From assembly GCA_023440945.1 (NCBI GenBank), contig JAEZRL010000024.1, positions 1-5,805 on the forward strand: a DNA stretch of 5,805 nt, in the 5' to 3' direction. How positions within the stretch are numbered: the first letter of the stretch is position 1; each line of letters starts with the position of its first letter. A program made the position numbers and the translations under genes. Positions 1 to 5,805 of this stretch are shown here, piece after piece. The notes beneath the pieces are model-generated. The model did no database searches, was not told the origin of the DNA, and was given only the letters and a program-made list of their open reading frames with translations. The DNA comes from Bacteroidota bacterium. Its GTDB lineage: Bacteria; Bacteroidota; Bacteroidia; Chitinophagales; Chitinophagaceae.

Positions 1-1858
1 CTGTGCCGTTGCCTGCAGCACTTCCACCTGGTTGTGCCCCAGCGGCGCCACCTGCCTGTTGTGCTTTATATATTTCTTCACTTGCGGCTGTCCATGCATT
101 GTTCATTTCTGCAAGAGCAGTATCAACAGCATTTACGTCCTGGCTCTTATGTGCTTCTTTCAACTTATTCAAAGCTGTTTCGATAGGTGCTTTTTTATCA
201 GCAGGAATTTTATCGCCAAACTCTTTCAATTGTTTTTCAGTCTGGAATATCATGCTGTCTGCCTGGTTCAGCTTTTCGACTTTTTCACGTGCTGCTTTAT
301 CGGTCGCTTCATTTGCTTTGGCTTCGTTCTTCATCTTTTCAATTTCATCTTTGCTTAAGCCGCTGCCTGCTTCGATACGTATCTTTTGTTCTTTACCGGT
401 GCCTTTATCTTTTGCACTTACATGCAGGATACCATTGGCATCAATATCAAATGTTACTTCAATTTGCGGAACACCGCGAGGTGCCGGTGGTATGCCATCA
501 AGATTAAATACGCCTAAGCTTTTATTCTGATTTGCCATTGGTCGTTCACCCTGTATTACATGTATCTGTACCCCGGGTTGGTTATCGCTGGCGGTTGAGA
601 AAACTTCCGTTTTCTTGGTAGGAATAGTTGTGTTAGAAGCGATCATTGTTGTCATTACACCGCCCATTGTTTCGATACCAAGACTTAACGGTGTTACATC
701 GAGCAATAAAACATCTTTTACTTCGCCGGTTAATACTGCACCCTGAATAGCAGCACCAACTGCTACCACTTCATCCGGGTTAACACCTTTGTTTGGTTTC
801 TTTCCAAAGAATTTCTCTACAATTTCTTGCACTTTAGGAATACGTGTAGAACCACCAACTAAAATAACTTCATCAATTTGAGATGCACTATAACCTGCAT
901 CTTTCAAAGCTTGTTCGCAAGGTTTTAAACATCTTGCAAAAAGATTATCGGCAAGTTGTTCAAATATGGCTCTTGTTAATTTTTTTACAAGGTGTTTGGG
1001 AACGCCATCTACCGCTGTGATATAAGGAAGATTAATTTCTGTTTCTGATGAAGATGATAACTCGATCTTCGCTTTTTCAGCAGCTTCTTTTAACCGCTGT
1101 AAAGCCATCGGGTCTTTACGTAGATCTACGTTTTCATCTTTTTTGAATTCATCCGCCAGCCAGTCCATAATAACTTTATCGAAATCATCTCCGCCGAGGT
1201 GTGTATCACCATTGGTTGATTTTACTTCAAAAACACCATCGCCTAAATCAAGAATAGAAATATCAAATGTACCGCCACCAAGGTCGAATACAGCGATCTT
1301 TTCTTCTTTACCGGATTTATCCAATCCATAAGCAAGAGCAGCAGCAGTGGGTTCGTTCACAATTCTGCGAACGTTCAAACCCGCAATCTCACCTGCTTCT
1401 TTGGTAGCTTGTCTTTGTGCATCATTGAAGTAAGCAGGTACGGTAATAACTGCTTCATTCACTTCCTGACCAAGATAATCTTCTGCGGTTTTCTTCATTT
1501 TCTGAAGGATCATGGCAGATATTTCCTGTGGCGTATATAAACGTCCATCTATATCAATACGAACAGTATTATTGTCACCTCTCACCACTTTATAACTCCA
1601 GTGGCTTATTTCTTCCGTCACTTCGTCAAAGCGACGTCCCATAAATCTTTTTACACTCATAATGGTATTATGAGGATTGGTGATAGCTTGGCGTTTTGCC
1701 GGATCACCTACTTTTCTTTCGCCATTTTTAAGGAACGCAACAACTGAAGGCGTTGTACGACGTCCTTCATCATTTGCAATAACTACAGGTTCATTACCTT
1801 CCATTACTGCAACGCAACTGTTGGTTGTTCCAAGGTCAATTCCAATGATCTTTCCCAT
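1..1858 (-). CDS. dnaK: Molecular chaperone DnaK (Hsp70), 3' end cut by window edge
   Basis: ATP-driven cytosolic chaperone that binds unfolded stretches of client proteins, working with DnaJ and GrpE (neither is in the window). I translated the whole minus frame: 619 codons are open with no frameshift. It starts ATG at 1858 with MGKIIGIDLGTTNSCVAVME, the ATPase phosphate-1 loop. Other Hsp70 signatures follow: VPAYFNDAQRQATKEAG at residues 140-156, NEPTAAALAYGL at 168-179, the phosphate-2 loop FDLGGGTFD at 191-199, and ILVGGSTRIP at 332-341. The interdomain linker DVLLLDVTPLSLG lies at 382-394, and the substrate-binding domain and helical lid occupy about 395-600. The segment around 70-100 fits the Gram-negative DnaK type. 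The tail from about 600 is a Gly/Ala/Gln-rich linker, and the usual acidic terminus, about 15-25 residues, lies beyond the left edge. The start has no Shine-Dalgarno, only an A-rich leader, which is normal in Bacteroidota. It is transcribed divergently from the membrane-protein gene at 1988. Identity is certain. Confidence 0.98.
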   Translation of the reverse strand, partial: MGKIIGIDLGTTNSCVAVMEGNEPVVIANDEGRRTTPSVVAFLKNGERKVGDPAKRQAITNPHNTIMSVKRFMGRRFDEVTEEISHWSYKVVRGDNNTVRIDIDGRLYTPQEISAMILQKMKKTAEDYLGQEVNEAVITVPAYFNDAQRQATKEAGEIAGLNVRRIVNEPTAAALAYGLDKSGKEEKIAVFDLGGGTFDISILDLGDGVFEVKSTNGDTHLGGDDFDKVIMDWLADEFKKDENVDLRKDPMALQRLKEAAEKAKIELSSSSETEINLPYITAVDGVPKHLVKKLTRAIFEQLADNLFARCLKPCEQALKDAGYSASQIDEVILVGGSTRIPKVQEIVEKFFGKKPNKGVNPDEVVAVGAAIQGAVLTGEVKDVLLLDVTPLSLGIETMGGVMTTMIASNTTIPTKKTEVFSTASDNQPGVQIHVIQGERPMANQNKSLGVFNLDGIPPAPRGVPQIEVTFDIDANGILHVSAKDKGTGKEQKIRIEAGSGLSKDEIEKMKNEAKANEATDKAAREKVEKLNQADSMIFQTEKQLKEFGDKIPADKKAPIETALNKLKEAHKSQDVNAVDTALAEMNNAWTAASEEIYKAQQAGGAAGAQPGGSAAGNGT

Positions 1859-1987
1859 ATTTTTATTTCAATTAAGGTTAGTACTCAAATTCTTCTATAA
1901 TTGCTCAATCATTATGCCATGCAGATAAATAATGAAAAATTGGCAGTTAGTTTTTAAAGAGATTTCAATGAACAATAGAGAGCTTTT
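1859..1987. promoter_or_regulatory. Divergent intergenic region between dnaK and the GT-C gene
   Basis: This 129-bp AT-rich gap separates two divergent genes, so it must carry the start signals for both unless transcription enters from elsewhere. I see no convincing promoter. On the plus strand TAGTTTTT at 1948-1955 is one base from the Bacteroidota -7 consensus TAnnTTTG, but it lacks a TTTG at the expected upstream distance. On the minus strand AGAATTTG (complement of 1886-1893) matches the same box in six of eight positions, again without a partner. TTAGTACTC at 1878-1886 resembles one arm of the CIRCE heat-shock operator, but the second arm is missing. The region is called regulatory from gene orientation rather than from a recognised site. 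Confidence 0.45.
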
Positions 1988-3415
1988 GTGTTATTTTCGG
2001 CAATGGTTCTTACTAAAAAAAATTATTGGATTACGTCTTTTATTGTATTATCAGCAGCGGTTTTTTATTGCTATAATCCTTTTCCCTTATATTTTCAAAA
2101 TGATGATTTTGTACATATTCCCTTAAGTGCCCAGGGAAAGATTTTACAGCATAATTCATTTCGTCCTGTTTGCGATATTTCTATTATGGTTGACTATTTT
2201 TTATGGGGGAAGAAGGCCTGGGGATATCATTTTACCAATATTGTTTTACACGTTATTTCAACCGCTTTAGTTTTTATCCTTTCCAATCAACTACTTCAAA
2301 AATTTTTTAGCACAACAAAAAAAAGAACAATTGCAGTCATAACCGCATTATTGTTTTTTGCTTATCCTTTTCATTCGGAAGCGGTTTTTTGGTTATTAGG
2401 TAGATCAGCTGTTATAGGAACGATATTTTCTCTGCTGTTTTTCATTTTTTATTTGAAGAAAACAGCTAAATCAATAATACTTAGTTATCTTTTTTTTGCC
2501 TTAGCATTACTTAGTTATGAATCATGCTGGGTGCTCCCTTTGTTTTGCTGGATATTATTTATTGCAGAAAGAAAAGAAGTGAAAACTTTTATTCAGCCTG
2601 TTGTTTTATCTGCCTTATTTTTTGTTTATCTCTATTTAAGATACTTTTTTACGAATGAGGTCATTGGCGATTATGAAGGTGCAAATTTTATACATCTTAA
2701 TATTCCCGCACTTGGTATCAACTTCATCAAATTGGTGACGAGAAGTTTTTTCCCTCCTTTTGCAAGTTCTCTTCTGATGTTTTGCTTTAGCGTTATTCTG
2801 CTTGTGTTAATTGCTCTTTTTTTTAAACAAAAAAAACAGGAAAGAATAAAAGTTTTGCTTCTGTTTATTTTTTTTCTGGCAAGTCTCGCTCCTTATGCCT
2901 CTATTGGAATTGCTGTTTATGGAACAGAAGCAGAACGGTTTTTATATTTTCCTTCAGTCATCTTATGTTTTATTGTTAGTTATGTTGTTTGCACTGCTTC
3001 ATTTTCCATCGTAGTAAAAAATGCTTTCTTGATCTTTGTTTTTTTATCCTATTGCATTACATTATTTCAAAATGCGGTTAATTATCGCTTTGCCGGAAAC
3101 GTTGTAAAGACTTTTATAAACGAAGTAAATCATCTACATGATATAAATATATTGTACATAGAGCAATTACCCCATTCTGAAAACGGAGCACTTATTTTAA
3201 GGCAAGGTGCAATTGAATCGGTTAAATGGCTAGCGAAACCAGATGCGGTTGACAGCGTTATAATTTGTTCAGAAAGAGAGGAATTAACAGGTTTAAAAAA
3301 AACTTACAAAACAAGCTATAAAAGTTTGTCAAATACAAATACAAACTGCGGTGATCTTACTAAAAATGATGCTGTTTTTTATTTTACTGATTCTGCACTG
3401 ATTGTTTATAAATAG
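1988..3415 (+). CDS. Polytopic GT-C-type glycosyltransferase-like membrane protein (TMTC-like, no TPRs)
   Basis: Probable inner-membrane glycosyltransferase using a lipid-linked sugar donor; donor and acceptor are unknown. The 475-residue product has roughly 9-11 hydrophobic segments between about residues 13 and 365. After the first helix comes NDD (38-40), the place where GT-C enzymes carry catalytic acidic residues. It is followed by FRP (58-60), YFLWG (70-74) and GYHFTNIVLH (79-88). HSEAVFWLLGR (129-139), LLSYES (174-179) and AERFLYFPS (315-323) match the recurring motifs of the membrane half of TMTC/DUF1736-type proteins. The usual C-terminal TPR repeats are absent: residues about 366-475 form a non-repetitive, mostly hydrophilic domain with Cys427 and Cys454. 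The start is uncertain. An in-frame TAG at 1976-1978 limits it to GTG 1988 (with a weak AGAGAG five bases upstream) or ATG 2003, and the ATG, giving 470 residues, may be the true start. The 3' end overlaps the convergent YfhO-family gene by 32 bp. The GT-C call is by motif recognition, and the exact family is less sure. Confidence 0.8.
   Translation: MLFSAMVLTKKNYWITSFIVLSAAVFYCYNPFPLYFQNDDFVHIPLSAQGKILQHNSFRPVCDISIMVDYFLWGKKAWGYHFTNIVLHVISTALVFILSNQLLQKFFSTTKKRTIAVITALLFFAYPFHSEAVFWLLGRSAVIGTIFSLLFFIFYLKKTAKSIILSYLFFALALLSYESCWVLPLFCWILFIAERKEVKTFIQPVVLSALFFVYLYLRYFFTNEVIGDYEGANFIHLNIPALGINFIKLVTRSFFPPFASSLLMFCFSVILLVLIALFFKQKKQERIKVLLLFIFFLASLAPYASIGIAVYGTEAERFLYFPSVILCFIVSYVVCTASFSIVVKNAFLIFVFLSYCITLFQNAVNYRFAGNVVKTFINEVNHLHDINILYIEQLPHSENGALILRQGAIESVKWLAKPDAVDSVIICSEREELTGLKKTYKTSYKSLSNTNTNCGDLTKNDAVFYFTDSALIVYK
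3384..3415. other. 32-bp tail-to-tail coding overlap
   Basis: The plus-strand gene ends with TAG at 3413-3415, and the minus-strand YfhO-family gene ends with TAA read from 3386 to 3384. The last ten codons of each gene are therefore antisense to each other. No hairpin followed by a T run is visible in or next to the overlap, so there is no room for a conventional shared bidirectional terminator. Transcription from either side probably reads into the other gene, or stops by a factor-dependent route. Confidence 0.9.
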
Positions 3416-5438
3416 AGTTTTTGCTTTTTCTCACATAGATAATGATGCAAATAATAAAACCAGAAATACTGAATAAAATAAAGGGAATTAGATAAGCATC
3501 ATGGTAAACAAACTCAACTGTGTTTACTCCATTTGTGACAGGAACGCTTATGAAAGTATAAAAGGTTGTATTTACAGGTGTATTTTTATTATTCACCTTT
3601 GCGTACCAATATTTATAATTGTTTTGAAGAAAAACGAGTGTATCAATATGTTGTACATTAACAGTAAGTAAAAGATGAGTCGGAAAAAATCTTTTTACAT
3701 CGATGTTATTTTTTGTGCGTGTACCACTCAAATCGGATTTTAAAAACAAAAATGGCTTTTTATCTATGCTGTTTTTTATTGCGCTTTGAAAATAATGATC
3801 AGTTGAAGTAAAGTAAGAAGGATAATCAGTTAAACGTAGCGTGCCTATTTGTTTGTTATAATAGGTTTTGTCACCGATGAGGCCGGTTGTTTTTGCGTCA
3901 AAGGTGTCAATGTTTTTTATTGGAATTAAAGGAGGAATTGGAATGCCTTTAGGGAAACTGTTATAGACTGTTTGGATCTCTTTTAATGTTACTCTTCCAA
4001 TGCCTGTTACAGGTAAATAAATAATAGCATTGATTATAATATCTGCAATTAAAATAAACGGAATAAACCGGATGTTTTTTTTTGATAACCATAAAAGCGT
4101 ACAAATAAGTAAACTGATGCAGCAAGCAATAAAAATGAACAAGCTTTCACAAGAATGATCGAGTATCAATTTTAATCCAGTCAGTGAAATGCCAGTTTGT
4201 ATCGAGATAGTAGGAATTTTGTTTTTCGTTAAAAGAAAGATAGCAGAGCCTAAACTTAGCGCTGCAATAAAAATGATAGCTTTTGATACAAATGCTGGCA
4301 AAGCTCTCCGTATCATTATTTCATTCAATCCAAATCCCACTGCTATGCAAAAACCAAGAACAGTAAATACACGAAATTCTCCGTTAGTACGAATAAAATT
4401 GAGCAAAGGTAGTTTTGGATAAAGCCACACTTTATATTCGCCGTCAATACTCAGTAACAGCATTATTATTCCTGCCAAAGAGAAAACAATAGCATTTTTA
4501 TTTTTTCTTTTTATAGCATAAAGCATACATATAAAACCAGGGATGGAAATATATATATTGCGCATGGCCACATCATTCTCAAAAATTGAAGATGAAGATT
4601 TTGCTGTTGAAAAGGGAAGGATCAAAGAAATAAGGGAAGAAAATGAAAAACCGGTATTCAGGGCATCTGTTTGATCGGGCAATATGTTTCTTGCATAAAC
4701 AGGAAATACATTTATGTAACTGTATAATGCAGGTGAATAAAAAACAGTAAAAAGAGCTATAGATAGAAAGTTATAAAAGAAGATTCTTTTTGCTGATGAT
4801 CTTATATCGTAGTTCACTGTCATCAACAGTAAAAACAATACTACTAAAAAATAAATTGTTGCAAGTGGAATGGCAGGATGGCCGCTACTAAAAACCATAT
4901 AATAACCTGCGGCACACCAAAATGCATTTTTGAAACCAGGTTTTTGTTGCAGTTTTAAAAAGCAAAGAATAAGCAGTGGTAAAAAAGCAGCGCTTGTTGA
5001 AAAATTAATGTATTGTAAAGAACCTATAAAAAAACCACTGCACATATACATGCAGGCCGCGCTAATGCAAACATAAAAATTGAACTTGAAATACCGGCAC
5101 AAAAAGTACATACAAACGCCTGCGATATAGATATATAACAGTACTTCTGCAGTTAATATATAAGCGGTATAACCAATTAACCCAAATATCCATGTAATTG
5201 GATTCCAAAATGCAAAGCCGGGATCGGCATATATAGGAAAGCCAAAATTTAAATAAGGATTCCATAAAGGCCAATAACCTGCATGTAATGCTGCACTGAA
5301 AAAATATTTGTTGGGAAAATTATCGCTGAAGGCATCATTCTTCATTCCAAAATGAAAGGAAGAGAGTGGGAGATAAGCAACAAATAATATCAATAGTAAA
5401 ATAAAAAATGGCTTAGCCTTATTTTTCAAATTGCTCAT
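3384..5438 (-). CDS. YfhO-family GT-C-like membrane protein
   Basis: Large inner-membrane protein of the YfhO family. Some members are implicated in glycosylating cell-wall or lipid-linked polymers, but the role here is unknown. The 684-residue product starts ATG AGC AAT at 5438. One N-terminal helix (11-29) is followed by an extracytoplasmic loop with Asn34-Asp35, the likely catalytic acidic position, then WPLWNPY (56-62), FGFPIYAD (65-72) and WNPITW (78-83), the family hallmark. SSGHPAIPL (184-192) corresponds to the family's GHP motif. FIRTNGEFRVF (348-358) followed by a Gly-rich helix matches the usual R-x-P-x-R-F region, with the proline replaced. About 11-13 membrane segments run to about residue 475. 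Residues 480-645 form a soluble domain ending in the YfhO-type beta-rich motif around YKYWYAKVNN (608-617) and NTVEFVYHDAY (639-649). A last helix (about 650-668) precedes a short basic tail. It lies 34 bp downstream of ribE on the same strand, so co-transcription is likely. Family membership is confident; substrate is not. Confidence 0.88.
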   Translation of the reverse strand: MSNLKNKAKPFFILLLILFVAYLPLSSFHFGMKNDAFSDNFPNKYFFSAALHAGYWPLWNPYLNFGFPIYADPGFAFWNPITWIFGLIGYTAYILTAEVLLYIYIAGVCMYFLCRYFKFNFYVCISAACMYMCSGFFIGSLQYINFSTSAAFLPLLILCFLKLQQKPGFKNAFWCAAGYYMVFSSGHPAIPLATIYFLVVLFLLLMTVNYDIRSSAKRIFFYNFLSIALFTVFYSPALYSYINVFPVYARNILPDQTDALNTGFSFSSLISLILPFSTAKSSSSIFENDVAMRNIYISIPGFICMLYAIKRKNKNAIVFSLAGIIMLLLSIDGEYKVWLYPKLPLLNFIRTNGEFRVFTVLGFCIAVGFGLNEIMIRRALPAFVSKAIIFIAALSLGSAIFLLTKNKIPTISIQTGISLTGLKLILDHSCESLFIFIACCISLLICTLLWLSKKNIRFIPFILIADIIINAIIYLPVTGIGRVTLKEIQTVYNSFPKGIPIPPLIPIKNIDTFDAKTTGLIGDKTYYNKQIGTLRLTDYPSYFTSTDHYFQSAIKNSIDKKPFLFLKSDLSGTRTKNNIDVKRFFPTHLLLTVNVQHIDTLVFLQNNYKYWYAKVNNKNTPVNTTFYTFISVPVTNGVNTVEFVYHDAYLIPFILFSISGFIICIIIYVRKSKNSIYKQSVQNQ

Positions 5439-5472
5439 GAAGCAGTTAGTTCAATAATCATCTAAAGCTAAT
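5439..5472 (-). other. Short ribE to YfhO-gene spacer
   Basis: These 34 bp separate the ribE stop from the ATG of the YfhO-family gene on the same strand. There is no hairpin, no T run and no recognisable promoter. The stretch before the ATG reads TTGAACTAACTGCTTC and lacks a Shine-Dalgarno. The shortness and absence of a terminator support a shared transcript. Confidence 0.6.
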
Positions 5473-5805
5473 TCATTTCAATTGCAGGTAGCGCTGAATA
5501 TATTTTCCTATCATATCAAATTCAATATTAACTTTTTTTTCTTTTTCAATATATTTGATATTTGTATGCTCATGAGTAAAAGGAATAACAGCTACAGTGA
5601 AAGAGTTTCGTGTAGTATTAAACAAGGTTAAACTGGTGCCGTTCACGCTTATTGAACCTTTCTCTATGACCAGTGAAGCAAACGCTTCATCAAATTCAAA
5701 CGTATATTCCCAACTGCCGTTCCTATTTTTCTTTTCTATGCAAACTGCTGTTGTATCAACATGTCCCTGTACAATATGTCCATCAATCCGGCCATTCATC
5801 TGCAT
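5473..5805 (-). CDS. ribE: Riboflavin synthase alpha subunit, C-terminal part (5' end beyond window)
   Basis: Cytosolic enzyme that dismutates two molecules of 6,7-dimethyl-8-ribityllumazine into riboflavin and its pyrimidine precursor, the final step of riboflavin synthesis. The visible 110 codons cover the second lumazine-binding barrel and the C-terminal helix. GHIVQGHVD (visible residues 9-17) opens the second domain, KGSISVNGTSLT (49-60) is its conserved core, IPFTHEHTN (74-82) follows, and FDMIGKYIQRYL (96-107) is the trimer-forming C-terminal helix. The family is normally about 195-215 residues, with two such barrels. The first barrel and its MFTGI-type start are missing here because they lie beyond the right edge. 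The ATG at 5805 is an internal methionine just before the second domain, not the gene start. The reading frame is open to the edge with no sign of damage. It ends TGA (5475-5473), 34 bp before the YfhO-family gene. Confidence 0.95.
   Translation of the reverse strand: MQMNGRIDGHIVQGHVDTTAVCIEKKNRNGSWEYTFEFDEAFASLVIEKGSISVNGTSLTLFNTTRNSFTVAVIPFTHEHTNIKYIEKEKKVNIEFDMIGKYIQRYLQLK

Noticed and set aside
3..530. 175-residue plus-strand open frame antisense to dnaK, plus shorter overlapping plus-strand frames in 32-507, 1143-1331 and 1677-1928
   Set aside because: All lie opposite an intact, strongly conserved dnaK reading frame. Their products are Ser/Phe/Leu-rich with no recognisable domain, as expected of shadow frames.
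1878..1904. CIRCE heat-shock operator (TTAGCACTC-N9-GAGTGCTAA)
   Set aside because: Only the first arm is similar (TTAGTACTC). The sequence nine bases further on, TATAATTGC, does not resemble the second arm.
1903..1919. Sigma-54 promoter on the minus strand upstream of dnaK
   Set aside because: The -24 part TGGCAT is good, but the -12 part reads TTGA rather than TTGC. An isolated match of this quality is likely by chance.
1932..2126. 64-residue plus-strand frame overlapping the start of the GT-C gene
   Set aside because: Beyond about 2003 it is the shifted-frame reading of the membrane protein's first helix and loop. It has no family features and no better start signal. Fusion by frameshift is not needed because the main frame already has a plausible start before the first helix.
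4189..4422. 77-residue plus-strand frame inside the YfhO-family gene
   Set aside because: It is antisense to conserved YfhO-family coding sequence, including the region around residues 348-358, and has no recognisable domain.
5062..5274. 70-residue minus-strand frame inside the YfhO-family gene
   Set aside because: It is an out-of-frame reading of the YfhO N-terminal region, which carries the family hallmark motifs in the main frame.
5803..5805. ATG at the right edge as the start of a short 110-residue protein
   Set aside because: It aligns to an internal position of riboflavin synthase just before the second lumazine-binding domain. The gene runs on past the window edge.

Overview
This window looks like ordinary chromosomal sequence from a member of the Bacteroidota, most likely the Chitinophagaceae or a close relative. 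That placement is inference. It rests on the AT-rich DNA, the lack of clear Shine-Dalgarno sequences, the Gram-negative type DnaK, and the style of the two large membrane proteins. It holds four protein-coding genes and almost no spare DNA. I see no rRNA, tRNA, CRISPR array, insertion sequence, phage gene or plasmid gene.

Layout. (1) From the left edge to 1858, minus strand: dnaK, the Hsp70 chaperone. 619 codons are visible and intact, and only the last few residues lie beyond the edge. (2) A 129-bp divergent intergenic stretch, 1859-1987. (3) 1988-3415, plus strand: a polytopic membrane protein of about 470 residues with the motif pattern of GT-C fold glycosyltransferases, closest to the membrane half of TMTC-type proteins but without TPR repeats. 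(4) 3384-5438, minus strand: a 684-residue YfhO-family membrane protein, also GT-C-like. It converges on the previous gene, and the two coding regions overlap tail to tail by 32 bp. (5) 5473-5805, minus strand: the C-terminal part of riboflavin synthase (ribE), whose N-terminal half lies beyond the right edge. It ends 34 bp upstream of the YfhO-family gene and probably shares a transcript with it.

How the genes fit together. DnaK (cytosolic protein folding) and RibE (last step of riboflavin synthesis) are housekeeping genes with no evident functional tie to the middle pair. The middle pair probably act in the inner membrane. They would move sugars from lipid-linked donors onto a periplasmic acceptor such as a cell-envelope glycan, lipid or protein. 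Donor and acceptor cannot be read from this sequence, and no donor synthase, flippase or other cell-envelope gene is present.

No new biological system is evident. The points most worth a second look are the overlapping convergent ends of two unrelated-looking GT-C genes and the TPR-less TMTC-like protein with its own small C-terminal domain.
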